Positions 1-13,300 of a stretch of 64,000 nucleotides of DNA are shown here, piece by piece. This stretch comes from Hydractinia symbiolongicarpus. Lineage: Eukaryota; Cnidaria; Hydrozoa; Anthoathecata; Hydractiniidae. The position numbers and the translations under genes were made by a program. A model generated the notes under the pieces. That model was not told the origin of the DNA. It saw only the letters and a list, made by a program, of their open reading frames with translations, and ran no database searches. The stretch is from assembly GCF_029227915.1 (NCBI RefSeq), contig NC_079886.1, positions 24,528,501 through 24,592,500 of the forward strand. The letters are read 5' to 3'. Every line of letters begins with the position of its first letter. Position 1 is the stretch's first letter.

Positions 1-3000
1 CTACGCGGTGAGGATTTATGTTTAATTTACTATTTTATACGCTGAAGCTTAGCCGACACAAGGCACAACAAAGAGTAAAGAACATTTTCAAATGTGAAAC
101 AAAAGTATGACCATGAAAACAAATGTTTAAAGACAATTAAAAAGATGAGTCAAAGTTTTCTGTTGTTTTTTGTTATACTCTCTCTTTCTTATTCAACTAG
201 CGGAAGATTCCCAATATGGTCGCGTGATATAAATATGGCCAAAAAAAAACTTGTCGAGAAAAGCAGAACAGAAAGCAATTAACTCAAGCATGGAAAACAT
301 GAAAAAGTTTCTCGTCACAACATTCTAGCCGAAAGCTTCTCCTTTTAAGGCGTTTTTTTATTTTGTACGCAAAGTTGCGGTTACGAAAGAAAGAAAGATA
401 ATTGATGATGTCAACACAGAATGACACACTATTAACCTCAAGGTTTTCTTTATAACATTTAATTATTAATTACAAAAAATGACAGTTAAGCAAAAAACAT
501 GTTTTACCGCATCAAAGAGAATTTGATTGAAATTTACCACTATTTAAATTACTGTGCATGGCACCAACCAATCATAATAAATATCGAATAAGTCTAATTC
601 TGATTGGTTAAGAAACACTGACAAATAGTGTTGCTTCTTTTTCGGTATGTTATGTCGTGATATATTTCGCATATGGTAAATTCGAAGGTTTTTAGTGGCT
701 CTTTTTAGAGATTTGCAACTTTCTGGGAATGTTTGTGTCAAAATCATATTTTAAGGCTATCAGGTCTTGTTTTGTAGCAAAATTATATCACGCTCCAAAA
801 GATACCAAATTCTAGGTAATTCAAAAAATTTGCATATTATTATAACATGATACGAAGTCCAGGTTTTAATACTGGTAATAAATGTAATCAAAAACGAAGC
901 AAAGTAAGCAAAGATAGGAGATGATTCACTCAAAATAACCTTTCCGTTTTAGCACTGTTTGCATTTTTTGTCACTGAGAACTCGCCCCACCATGATAAAA
1001 ATTTAAAAATGGCATCCATTTCCAAAACTATGTATTGCAGAGGATTGAATGCAAATTGCAGTAGGTTTTTAAAGAAAATGATAATAAATAAATAGCCCTT
1101 GGTTAATTCGCATGTAAGCCAAACACAAATTGTGAAATTCACAAAACAATAAAAAACGCATCATAAACATATAGACATAAATAAGGACTAACTTTTTTAA
1201 GTAAAAGTTCAGGATGTTACATCAAGAATAGAAATGCTGATGGAATTTTCACACCAACTTTTCAACACGAGTTATTAAATATTTCATAGGAAGAAAAGTT
1301 AAGAAACCAGTTTTCTCCAATATTTGTTTTGATCCGCAATGTTATATTTAACAACTACTAAGTTCTTAAATTAGCTTTCTGGAAAACTAAAATTAATTTG
1401 CCAAAGATTATTTAAAATTTGCTTAACCCATTAATAAATTTTATCAGCTTCAAGCTGCCTTAGGATAACAACTTTAGAATCTTGAGAAGGGGCGCTCAGT
1501 TAAAAAGTAAAGGGACGGCGGTCAATTGAGGGACAACCGGTCAAAACATTTTAATTGAAAGGCGGCTCTTTTCAGGGTAAGACTCTATTGACTAGGTGAT
1601 TTCATTCGAGCAAACACGGTAAACATGTCTTTTTAATAAAACATAGTTACTTGCATGGTAATTTAATTTTCTTTCTTAGAGTACTATTAAGCACGTGTTT
1701 ACCAATAAATGTTTGATCATCACCGAAGATGACTATCTTACGGTAACCGATTGTAACAAGGAAGACAGACAACAACTATGGAGATTCAGTAATTACCAAA
1801 AGAAACTTTGGTGAATATGGCAAACACGTGATGCAAAAAAAAGGCGAAATGTATGAAGACCAACACGTGATATAACTGATCAAAATGTGATATGGCGAGC
1901 AACATAAGATAAAACGATCAATATGAGATATTAACGACAGTGATATGAAATACCAACATGTGATATTAACGATCAATATGCGATATGAAAGACCAACATG
2001 CAATATTAATTCTTAACAAGTGATATCAACAATCATATGATATTAACGAGAACTACCAACATTCGATACGAACGAACGACATGTAGTACTGTGGTAATAT
2101 GTAGAAGAATTCTTTTTGAAACAAAAAGTACGTCAAACAAGATGAGAAAGATATTATTGGGTGGACACTTTTGAGTTGAGATAACAAAGTAAAAAATAAA
2201 ATCCCATTATAGAACATTTTAGATTTAACATTACGCAGAATAACAAAAATTTTGTATTTTTGCGCGAGTAATTTTTGCGGATAAAAACAAGTAGTCAATG
2301 AACTTATTTTTGCAGCTTATAAACATTTACTACTTGAAATAATAGCAGACGTCAATTTTTTAAATTTATTCATTGGATTAAACTTCTTGAAAAACCTATA
2401 GGACATGGTTCTAGCTTATGTAAGACATGTCATAGTTTAAAAAATTTTACTTGTAACTGTGCACAGCAGAGCTACCTGTAAATAAGATTAAAATCAATGC
2501 TCTTCTTGTTCGTATAAAAAAGTAACTTGTAAATTTTTTGAAAGATTTAAACACTATATTTTAAAACCAAACTTTCGTTAAAAGCAAAGCAAATTAATAT
2601 GTACACCTAAAAAAGCAGTGATAAAGAAAATGTAATCTCTCATATTGACAAACATAATCGATGCAAATGTATTGCCTATGGCAGATCGATGCAATCCTAT
2701 ATGGCGAAACCTTGACTTGTACTTTAAGGATACCAACGACCATCTGCCTTGGGAAGGAGGGGAGGGACGGGGAATCATGTCAGTTACGTGTGAAAGTTCT
2801 TTATAAGGCGATGTGTCATACAAATAACAACATTCCTGATGACTTCTCCAAAAAGTAAAGCAATTTTAAGTATATGCCAAAGTATTGTTTGAGCGCCCTA
2901 TTTTTTTACAGGATGCAACAATTTTATCCAAGTTTGTTATTTATAATTTATATCCACGCTAGAGATCTTAAAAAAGCCTTGACTTATTTCTGTTTGTATT

Positions 3001-3440
3001 CTTTGTTATTTTAATTTGGACTTATACAGTAAGCACATCAGGTAATAGAATGAATGATGAACCAAACTACAATCCTGAACTACGTTAAAATTTAAGCTCG
3101 ACGAAGCTTTCCCGCAAATATAATGGGGTTTGTATGCAAAAGATTTCCATGGTGATAATCGCATATTTTGTAAACATACCGTAATTCCTCTTTTTAGCCC
3201 CTTCCTTTTATTTAGTCCCCCCCCCCTTTCCAGCGACTCAAAAAGTTATTTATTCCTCTGTAAAGATTAATACTCTGATTACAATTTTTTTTAAAAAAAA
3301 ACATTTATTTTTTATTTTTGTTGGAATCTTTCGGAATAAACTTCGCGGTTTCGCTTATTAAAATTTCACTATATACACAAAAAAACTCGCGACACTTTCT
3401 GAGTAAAGTAAATGGGGCGAAATGTTAGTCTTATCTACCT
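1..3440. other. Left flank, no supported gene
   Basis: No exon with recognisable homology was found on either strand. The stretch is AT-rich and holds a degenerate minisatellite near 1855-2085. It also has a short plus-strand frame (145-282) with a hydrophobic start, discussed as a finding, and C-rich and T-rich runs near 3195-3230. A TACCGTA-type start at about 3178 resembles the ends of a MITE seen at 60.8 kb, but no partner end was found. Confidence 0.5.
1855..2085. repeat. Degenerate AT-rich minisatellite
   Basis: The words GATATGAAA, ACCAACATG, TGATATTAACGA and TCAATATG recur in shuffled order at roughly 20-22 bp spacing. Copies are imperfect, so no clean consensus can be stated. The minus-strand frame covering it is a by-product of the repeat. 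Confidence 0.6.
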
Positions 3441-5753
3441 CTACGTCACACTTTCTTGGATAATCGAGTCATATTCCGTTTTGCCTTGTTTTTTCGATTG
3501 GAGATATTGTTCTTCGGTCAGCAGATTAGAACAAATATCAGTGCCAAACTTGTGAAGGATGATAGCAATATAGCCGTTAGTTTCTGGCTGAAAAAAGAAA
3601 ATATAAATAAGAAGAGGAATTGTATCCAATTTCCGAGTCACAGGTTCTCAAAGTCAATTATAACAGCGCGTTATTGCAAACACGGATTTGTTGATAACAG
3701 CAACAATAAATCGTCTTAGGTTGTTAAAAATGCGCAGCAAGTTAAAAAAAAATTGTGGATAGCAAAATCTTGTGAGTACAGTCTTGAAGAAAAATAAAAG
3801 TCTAGTAAAGTATTTACCATTTTGTCTAAAATTGTTGTATCTTTCAACAGGTTTACGTTAGTTTCACATAACTTACCAAAAACGCCACTAAACAAAAAAA
3901 AAAATAAAAATAAAAAAAAATATTTTGCTAATCCAATTAATTAGAATATTAAAAAACAGAGATGGTTTAAAACAGATTTTATGCAAAACAAAATGTTAAA
4001 GAAAGCTATTAAAAAAATGATGATGGTGGTGGTGGTGATGGTAGTAGTGGTGGTGGCAGAGATGATGGTGGTGGCAGAGGTGATGGTGATGGTGGTGGCA
4101 GAGGTGATGGTGATGGTGGGGCAGAGGTGATGGTGATGGTGGTGGCGGAGGTGATGGTGGTGGTGGAGATGATAGTGGTAGTGGTAGTGGAGGTGATAGT
4201 GGTGGTGGAGGTGATAGTGGTGGTGGAGGTGATAGTGGTGGTGGAGGTGATAGTGGTGGTGGAGGTGATAGTGTTGGTGGAGGTGGTAGTGGTGATATAG
4301 GTGATAGTAGCGGTGGTCGGGATAGTTTTGGTGAAGGTGATAGATGTGGTAATGGTGGTGATGATGGTAGTAGTGGTGGTGGTGGTGGTGATGAGGGTTG
4401 TGGTGGTGATGGTAGTAGTGGCACGGATATATGCAATATTGTGGCTGTTAGCGGCATCTTTGATCATTGATACTATGTGTACCTTTTAATTGTATATTTA
4501 TTTCCTGCACCAGACACAATTTCACAAATGTTGGTTTCTGGGTATACTTTAAAAGCATCTAATTTCTTTTTCCCATGTACTTTATTCTCTGCACCAAGAT
4601 CTTTGCCATTAATTACATAGCTAACACTCGTTATTGGACCTTCAGACAGCGCTTTGTGGTCTGGTACCAAAGTGACAAGACAAATTCTAAAATTAGAATC
4701 AAAACAAGCAAATTTATGCCAAAGAAAATATGTAAAATATGTAAAATAGTGAAAGAGAGTAGTTAAATAATAATAGAAACAGAAACACAACAAAAAACAA
4801 CATGTAAAAAACGATCATATATATGTCGAAGTGCTTCATATTTGAATGCTTTGGTGGCTTTTTTAACAAAACCATATCACTTTGATAACACACACAATGA
4901 CTTGTAGGGAGTTCTTCACTAAGTATATCCTGTATAAAATTGAATAACTACTCTTTAAGACACAATGGACAATGATACATATTCAAATTTACAGGTGAAA
5001 AACAGTCTCGAAATATTAAACCAATCATTGGTTAAACTGCACAATCTTCATAACAGAAACAGTTTATTTGCAGCCCATCTAGAGTTAATGTTCTTTAGAT
5101 AAAAAAAAAGGTTCCGGCATTGCACTAACAAAATTTATTTTTGTTACAGTTTGACACTAGATTATCCCCGGGATTATATGACTGGTCAGTATGAACCAGC
5201 ACAATGTCTTAATAACAGAATTTTGGTAATCTCTCTTATTCTAAGAGTTCTTCAAATAACAATGTGAATGTTTGGATATTTTCAACATTTTTATTTTAGG
5301 TTGGTATCAACAAAAACTTTATCACCATGAGTAAAATGGCTATCAATTAATGCTTTATAAAGCTAAACTGATATTATGACTGAATTTCTTAATATCCTCA
5401 AAAAAGCTTGAAAAGAAGGCAAAACTTTTTTCTTTTAAGAATTAGAAATATTACCTAAAGGAGAGTTATGATTTGGTAAATATATTCGAGAAGAAAGGAG
5501 AAAGGGGGTAAATTAAATGAATTTTTAAGGGGAGATTACATATGATGGGGAAATTTATCACCTCTGCACACCCTAAAAATCTTATCTTGAATCAGAGCTG
5601 TAAAAACAACATCATTATAAAAAAATACTTTAGGTTACAAACTGAAATTTGATTCCAACTGAAGTTTGTAAAGCAACACAAATTTTTCACATATTTTAAA
5701 CCTTTCTCACCTATTTGAATGTGCTAAAATGCAAAGATCTTCATTGGCTTTAC
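3441..5753 (-). CDS. ABITRAM: ABITRAM (FAM206A/Simiate) homologue, 5' exon missing
   Basis: Four coding exons on the minus strand join in phase: 5753-5711, 4686-4483, 3887-3818 and 3587-3441 (stop TAG at 3443-3441). The products line up with vertebrate ABITRAM, an actin-binding, nucleus- and neurite-associated regulator of about 180 aa. Visible matches are CILAHSN followed by RICLVTL (vertebrate CILQHSN, RICVITL), then GKLCETN, and a C-terminal NGYIAIIL followed by LLTEEQY. All junctions are GT-AG: for example the acceptor TTTTTTCAG before the last exon and the donor GGTGAG after the first one listed. The first coding exon, expected to carry the conserved D-R-Y-F segment and the start codon, should lie upstream on the minus strand between about 5760 and 9500. 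It could not be located. A G/T-rich minisatellite sits in the intron between exons 4686-4483 and 3887-3818. Identity is confident, but the gene is incomplete here. Confidence 0.88.
4009..4430. repeat. GGT/GAT minisatellite in ABITRAM intron
   Basis: A 420-bp purine-rich block of GGT, GAT and AGT triplets contains a cleaner stretch near 4185-4275. There the 18-bp unit GGTGATAGTGGTGGTGGA repeats about five times. It lies between two ABITRAM exons and produces long artefactual frames (Pro/Ser/His-rich on minus, Val-rich on plus) that are not genes. Confidence 0.9.
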
Positions 5754-6310
5754 CTGAAATAAACAAGAAGAAAAACAATACTTTTTAAATAAATAATGTT
5801 TAACATAATTAAATATTAAGATGTAAATAACAACGTGTTGACAACGCTTTGGGTGTACACGCAAGAAAATTATTATTTTTATTTAATTTTTTTATCAAAA
5901 AATCTCATAAGAAAATAGGTGTTTTCATTTAATATGATCCGTACATTATAAAATGTTTCTTGAAAACGAAAGGGGGCTTTTAGCGTAATTGAAATCACTC
6001 ATGAAATACAACATTATGAAATATCATGGTGCCCAAGGAAGCTAGCTATGCTTTCTGCCAATTGCTGAGTCAGAACATCAAACTTCTGTTCCCACCATCC
6101 AGGCATTTCAGTTGTATGTACAATGACAGGAATTCGAGTTAGCAGGTGATGAATGCAATTCGCAAGTCACTTCTGTTTTTCCACAAATCAAATTACCTAC
6201 TAAAATCCACTAGTTGTAACAAAATGTAGCGTAATTTACACTTCAAAACACAGTTTTTTAACAATTTTTATGATGATAAAAGGTAATGTTTAAGCTTTGA
6301 AAGAACCCAG

Positions 6311-6520
6311 ATGACAATATATTGGTTGCATATAGGTTTTCAACAGTTTTGTAACAAATACAATGATATTCAGGCTACGAAAAAGTTTTGTAGCTATTTT
6401 ATAACGAAATACAGCAATGTCAAGCTGTGTAAGAATTTTTGTGTAAGAGTTTTGTTGTACAAATTTCTAAGAAATACAATGACATTTAGGCTTTATAGAA
6501 AAGTTTTTAGGCCATTTTAG
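6311..6520. repeat. Degenerate ~65-bp tandem repeats
   Basis: Words such as CAATGACATTTAGGCT, AAGTTTTGTAG and AACGAAATACA recur three or four times with drift. The same words (TGACATTTAAGCTGTGTAAG) resume right of the neighbouring MITE, at 6877-6900. The array therefore predates the MITE, which split it. Confidence 0.6.
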
Positions 6521-6864
6521 CCTATCAATAAGGGGAGAACAATTGCTCTTGCTCACGCAAAGTCTCGCCCAATTCTGAGAAATTAGAAACTAGCTAAGCT
6601 GTTAATTGCTTCCCGAATTTCTGAAAGTTTTCTGGCTGAGCAATATCAATTCATCTCACATGGAAATCAATGTTCCCTTTCTTATTTTGTATAGTAAAAA
6701 AGAACCAAAATATATAAAAAATATAAAATAAAATTGATAAAAAAGACTGTGATAAAATAAGCGTTTATAAACTTATTCTATTTATTTAGATTGCTCACCC
6801 AGTTTAAATTATTGTAACCTTGTGAGAGCGATTTATTTCTCGGGTGTTACTTTCCTATCAATAG
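6521..6864. mobile_element. MITE family A, copy 1
   Basis: This non-coding element of about 345 bp starts CCTATCAATAAGGGGAGA and ends with the imperfect inverse TTTCCTATCAATAGG. A second inner pair, GAGAACAATTGCTC and GAGCGATTTATTTCTC, can also fold. A diverged copy with the same order of motifs lies at 47348-47692. No coding capacity and no certain target duplication were seen. Confidence 0.7.
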
Positions 6865-9547
6865 GCCTAAAATGTAGTGACATTTAAGCTGTGTAAGACC
6901 TTTAAAGACCAATACGCATTTGTATTTTACTCATTCTTCTACTCTCGGTAGAAGAAAAATATTTTAAATTCACAGATCAGTTTTGATTTTGATTTTGAAT
7001 ACTGAATCAGGCATGTAACAGATCATCAACATCAAATTCTTAAAAAATTGAGAAAGGTATTTGATGGTTCTGTATGACCTGTAGTACTGTTATTAAAAAG
7101 TCACAAATTGTATATATATTATTAACTTGCAGAGGATATTTTTAAAAATCCAAACAGTAGCAAGTTTTTACATACCAGAGAAGAGTATTCCTGAACATAA
7201 AAGCACATTACAAACTATCTAGAAAAAAACCTGGAACAAAACAACTTAATCCAAATTAAATAGCCAAAAAAATCGTTATATGGTCTTAGCATTTTAATCA
7301 TTTAATAATGGCACAAACACAGTTTGTATAGAAAATTCGTTAAAAATAAAACTTTCTAAACTTAATCTGAGAACATAATCTAATATTTGGCAATAATGGA
7401 GACCTTCCTCTCCGAAACGATCTAGTTCGGCAGACGTGAGAAAAATGTAAACAAATTACATATACCCAGTTATAACGCAAATGTAATCTTTTAGCGCTTT
7501 CGCAGTATTAATTGAACCCAATGTTTTTGTAAAGAATGTGTTTTTTCAAGCAGGCGATTCAGATTCTTACCTTGTTCCCAGAACTTGTTCTCTTTTTTTT
7601 ATATTTAGTTTTTGAGATAATACTTTCTTATAATTTTCTAATTTGCTGTAAGGAGTGATAGTACAGTGTTGAGGACATTGTATGGGCTGAGATTAACCAA
7701 GAAAACATTGTCTTCGTCAGGAGACTGGAAAAGTTATAATTGATCATGTATATTGTGAACTAAAATGATGTGCACAGTAAAAGGAAAAAAACAAATATGT
7801 TTTAATAATAGGAATAACATGTTGTATTATTGTGCAGAGATTATACTTATCCCTTGCATCCGTTATGAGTACTACGTGCGAATGTGATCGTTATTTTCAG
7901 AACACTTCTATGGCATTTTTTAATCATACCATAATTAGGGAAAAACTATACAAAGTGAAACACATTCTTCTAACAGTTAAAATTCTTGCGTTAAAAATTT
8001 ATTAAACCACTAAGCCTCACTATTTTTGACGAAAGCTGCTTGAACTAAATTTAATGATAAAATTGCTCTTATAAACACATATTAAAACAAAACTTAAACT
8101 TTTAATCAAGAGATATTTTATCAAAAGTATGCCCAAAATAAAGCATACAAAGATACCCAAAGTAAGGCTACTCTAGTCGGGATTTATGAAACTTTACATC
8201 TTTATTTGGCTCTAAAGTGATGTGAATAAAGGTTAATAGTTTTACAAGAGTTTGTATATACTTTTTTTAAGTTTTAGGCTAAGGCTTTTGTTTAAAAAAC
8301 AAGGTTGTTTTTCTTAAATTAACCTGGAACGTATCATTTTCCTGATCTTGACAAAAAACATCTGTTTTGACTGGACCTACTTTGGTTTAATTGCACAGAG
8401 CTGCACTGTGATTTATCATACATGCACCACTTAGGGTAAAAACTCTCAGGTTCAGGTGGCTAAAACCAGGCAAATGTTTTTGCCCATCCTTGTATAAGGC
8501 CTGACTTGGTGTGGGACATATATACTTTTGCAGAAACAAAAATGCGTGGTTCTCAATAAAAAGTATTAATTCTCTTCTCTGATCTAATATATTTCATAAA
8601 GCAATGTTTTAAAATTGGAAAAATCTTAAAGGTGAAAACATTACAGTGTTTTTCTGCCACAATTGTTCAGCATATTTTTTGTGTACTTTAAATCAAAACT
8701 TGCATATAGGCAAATTCTCCATTATGTATGCAGGGTTTTTCAAAACAGCGTGAGCATGTACTAGAGATTAAAAAGAAATTATTAATTATTGAATTCTTTA
8801 TTCACACCAGATATTTTCGATATAAGAACAGTTTTTTCAGGTGGGAGGTCCCCCCTAGGTATAATATTTTTCTAACCAGGATTGTAGTTGGCTAAAAATT
8901 AAACTTACCAACATGATAAAACTTTTGAAAATATCGATCCACAACAGATGGATACATGGGTGATGGGTTATTATAGCTGACAAGTTAAACTTGAATTCAA
9001 ATGCAATTTCCAAGAATTGGTTACCCCAGCCCCTTACTCCTTCAAAAGATATTAGCAAAGTACTGAAAAAAGCCGTAGGCACAAAGTTGGCATCAGCAAT
9101 TTTTTTCTCACGGCAACCGGGGTAGTTAGTTATTCGGCGGGTTTTTTATAAACAAAACAAATCTTAGCGCACAACAACCAGACGCATCAACGACTTTTTT
9201 ATATATGTTTTCTTTTCCTTGCTCTGTTGTATTTCTTATATTTATGAGCTTGTGCAACCTAAGGTAGATAGGGGAAATTTGAAAAAAGATTAAGTATGTC
9301 CGTAACTCTAGCTAGCTAGCTAGACTAGCTACCTGTCTTGTCTTTTTAAAAATTTGATATAAAAATATTTTCTGTGTCAGGTTCCCTTTAACAATAAAAA
9401 GGGAGTGATAGATGCAAGAAAAACATTATGTCCATAGTTTCTTCCATTCAGATCTGGTTAAAGTATGTTGTTTTTCTAAAAAACAGAAAATTTACATGGT
9501 TTACATTTACATGCTTTATTTTGTTGCAAAATAGAATATATTGTGTA

Positions 9548-9868
9548 TAGACCTTTTTGAATGTTTACATTTTCCGCGATAAGCCCTTTCGGCTTTAACA
9601 ATCACGTGGCAGGCAAAAAGATGCAGGTGCTAGGTGAATTGAGGTCCTTTTTAGTCTGTTTCTTTGCGCGAAGGTATCATTATGACTTTATATGAATATA
9701 TGTCAATCAGAAATTATCTATTTACACTTGATAATAGTTTAAAGCCTCAAAAATATTTCCGCAGAAAGAAATAGGCTGAAAAAGACCTTCCACATTTTTC
9801 TGCCTGCCTCGCAGTTGTTAGCACCAGAAGGGCTTACCGCGAAAAATGTAAACATTCAAAAAGGTCTA
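9548..9868. mobile_element. 321-bp MITE with TA target duplication
   Basis: Inverted repeats of about 45 bp start TAGACCTTTTTGAATGTTTA at both ends, with the inner parts differing by only a few bases. TA dinucleotides flank it on both sides (9546-9547 and 9869-9870), as expected for Tc1/mariner-type insertion. There is no ORF. It lies 500 bp upstream of the CCDC177-like start codon, so it may sit in the promoter region. Confidence 0.8.
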
Positions 9869-10370
9869 TAGCTAGCCATAGCTATAATAAGCGGATATTC
9901 AGCAAGGTAAAATCGGATATCCGTAATTATTCAGTCGAGCTTCAGCCAAACGTTTGCGCTTCAGTTATTTTCAGCTCTCTGTCTGATTGCTTATCTTTTG
10001 TGTACTACTATTGAGAAAAATAAAAGATGGAGTGTGATATAATTCTTTGTTTGATAACTTTTTTATTTTTAATTAGTTTTAACTCTCCATCTGATTGACT
10101 TGCATGTAATTTTTTAAAGAAACTATATGAATAAAAGAAATATAAGTGCTGAAGAGACTATGGAATATCTTGAGCAGATATTTGATATTGAATATCTGCT
10201 GAGACATTCGACTCTCGGCTAACAACTTCACGACTATCCAAAAATATTCTGTCAGCCTGATGTGCATGATAATAGCTAATAACAAAATATGTGTAAATCA
10301 CATTTTAATAAGAGCACTTGTTTCTTATGGTTTTTATCTCAGCATCTTTTAAAATTGTTTTAGCAGTAAA

Positions 10371-13300
10371 ATGAGTAGAGAATATCCTGATTTAACTCCA
10401 CACTTAGATCTCTATAACTTTACAGACTCACTGGCAATTGATAGTCGATATGTTCTTACAAGCCCACGATCATTGGAGGTAAGAGTTTTTGCTTAAGATG
10501 ATTTTTAAATGTCCTCTGTAAACTTCTAAAGTAAAAATTAGTAAGAAACCAGGAAGTTAGAATAAAAACATACCTTTAAAAATGTCTTACATATATTTTC
10601 ATAACTTATATGCTATACTAAATGTTTGTTTGCATTATTTGTTAACACATGTTATGCGAAGTTAAGGAGAAGCAATGATTTTTTGCAATAACATGCAATA
10701 CGCGGTTTCAAATTAATGTAGCAAATTAAACTGTGAACCCTTATTCCCTGAAAAGGTTTTTCCTACAGTACTGGAATCAGGACACCAACATGAGTGCAGA
10801 TCATGTGTGATACACACGTTCCACAAGGGATTGTTCTGCAACGGTTTCAAAAATAATTGTTTCCATTTGTATAAATTTTAATTGAAACAATTTCTACATA
10901 CAGTACTGGAAAAAGGTTGTTTAACATCGCGCTTAGCGTATCGCGACGGTATTCTTGATCCGCGATAGACGTTTTTTACTTTCAAATTTATCGAGAGGGC
11001 TTCGCGATGCACCCGTCTTGATGTCATTCTCGAGGCCATTAACACTTTTTCATAATAGAACTATTTTAAAAATAAGAGTTATTGAACAATGATCTCGGAT
11101 GTTTAAATATAATTATACTTCCTTTGTGTTATATTTTTTTAACTTATCTAGGGTATACAACTAGCGTTAATCTTTCTTTTTTAGATCACATTTTAAAAAT
11201 GTAAGAACTAAGAACGGCGATAGAAAAGCTTCGTTAGATCGCATTTTAAAAATTTAAGAAGGAGGAACGGCGATAGAAAGTTTTTTAGATCGCATTTTAA
11301 AGTCTTAAGAACGAAATGCGACGATAGAAAGGTTTTTTAAGATCGCATTTTAAAAGTTTATAAACGAAAAGCGGCGATAGAAATGTTTTTTAAGATCGAA
11401 TTTGAAAAGTTTTTATAAACGAAATGTGACGATAGAAATGCTGTTTTAGATCGCGTTTTAAAAGTTTAAGAACGAAAGCGGCGACAAAAAAAAGCTTCGT
11501 TAGAGATCGCATTTTCAAAGTTTAAGAACGAAAAGTAGCGTTAGAAAAAAAATACATTGAAGAAGTAATGCGCTAGAATAACTTTAATAAATACGAAAGT
11601 TAAAAAATTTTTTTGTAATATACACCTATTTAAAATAAAAAAAGATAAAGCAGAGATGTTAAAAAATAAGAACGACAAAATCTACGACATAACCAAATAT
11701 ATCTTTCAGCAAGCTTTCGCCAACGCCCAGGTTGGCATGTTCACACTGTTTCTAAATTTTATTTTACAAGTTAGAGATAAAATACTAAACAAGATATAAT
11801 AGGAAGAAAATAGAGCTATTATAGTAATTCTAAAGGCATAGATTTTACCGTGTTATTAAAAATGGGACGGTCACGCTCAATTAGTAAGCTCTCCATCAGA
11901 GTAAGTTTAAAATCTTTAGACTCTTCCGCAAGTACTGAGAAGTTGTGAAACGATGCTTGAGAGTAATTACAAAACATTAAATGTTCAAGAACGGCACTGG
12001 CCTGGGGACCAGGTTTAATGCGTTTACCCGTAAGTGCAGAAATACCTAAATGCTCAGACATACGGACTTTAAAATGGCGTTTTGTTTTGCCATAATAAGT
12101 GGCGTTGCAGCCACTACACTTAAAACAGTAAACGAGTCCGGAGCGTAACGATTCGGGTATTCTGTCCTTAAAGGCAAAGCAGCTACGTAGCCTCCTCTTA
12201 GAAAAAAATATAAGTTTAACATTACAATGTGCCAGTTTCTGCTTAAACAAACGGTGCAAACGTGTTCTAATTTGTAAGGTAATCTTTCCTAAAAAAGGTA
12301 AAACAAGGACTAACTCTTTCTTAGGAGCAAGGGACACTTGTTCCTTCGGTTCGTAATTTCTGCTCTTGAAAATTCTGAGACAGAATTCAAAAACCTTTGA
12401 AGGGTATCCATTCCTTCCAAGAATAGTCTTCAACTGAGATATTTCTACATGAAATTTATTAAGATCTGAACACAGATGGTAACAACGATAAAGTAAAGAA
12501 AAAATCAAGCCGTGTTTATATTCCATGGGTATGAAACTAGAAAAGTTAGTATAAACTCCACTAAATGTTGGTTTCCTATATATGTTGGTGACAAAAGAAT
12601 CACCTTCCCGCATGACGCAAACGTCCAAGAATGGCAAAACCTTATCACATTCTTCTTCAAACGTGAATTTAATATTCTGATGCCTAGAATTAATATATTC
12701 ATAAAAATTTTGAACATGCTCACGTGATTCAAATAAAACAAAAATATCATCAACATATCGTCTATAATAAATCGGCTTAAATTCAGACGGACAATTTTCA
12801 AGCCAAATGTTTTCATAATGACACATAAAAATATTGGCCAGTGTAGGCCCTAACGGAGACCCCATAGCCACACCGTCAATTTGCTTATAATATACGCCGT
12901 TGAAAACAAAAATAGACTCGGTAGTCGCTAGAGTAAGAAGATGTTTCAAATCTTTCTTAGGAATACCATCTATACAATTAGATTCTATCTCATTGATAAT
13001 AATATCAATCGTTTCATGTAATGGAATATTCGGAAAAAGTGAATTAACATCAAAACTAGCCATATAACAGTTAGGATTCTGCTGAACAATTTCTGACGCA
13101 AAACTGAAGGAGTCTTTCACGGTATAGTCATTGATAGTGAGACTTACAAGCTTAGGTACAAGAAACTTTGCAAGCTTGTACGTGGGAGTACCAATAGCAG
13201 AAAGAATAGGACGAAACTTCGGTACGCCATTAACACAAGGTTTATGTACCTTGGCTAGACCATACAAAACACCAGGTTTGGACCCACTGGGACAAAGTTT

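Larger units (their letters stand above)
5754..9547. other. ABITRAM upstream region, no supported gene
   Basis: This span should include the missing first ABITRAM exon and its promoter, but nothing convincing was found. Contents are a degenerate tandem array (6311-6520), a MITE inserted in it (6521-6864), an unexplained minus-strand coding-like frame (about 6015-6165) and a TAGC microsatellite near 9310-9330. Confidence 0.4.

Noticed and set aside
1776-2003. Cys/Ile-rich minus-strand frame as a membrane protein
   Set aside because: It lies wholly in the degenerate minisatellite, so its repeated words explain the pattern.
3996-4489. Long Pro-, Thr- and Val-rich open frames
   Set aside because: All three come from the GGT/GAT minisatellite read in different frames.
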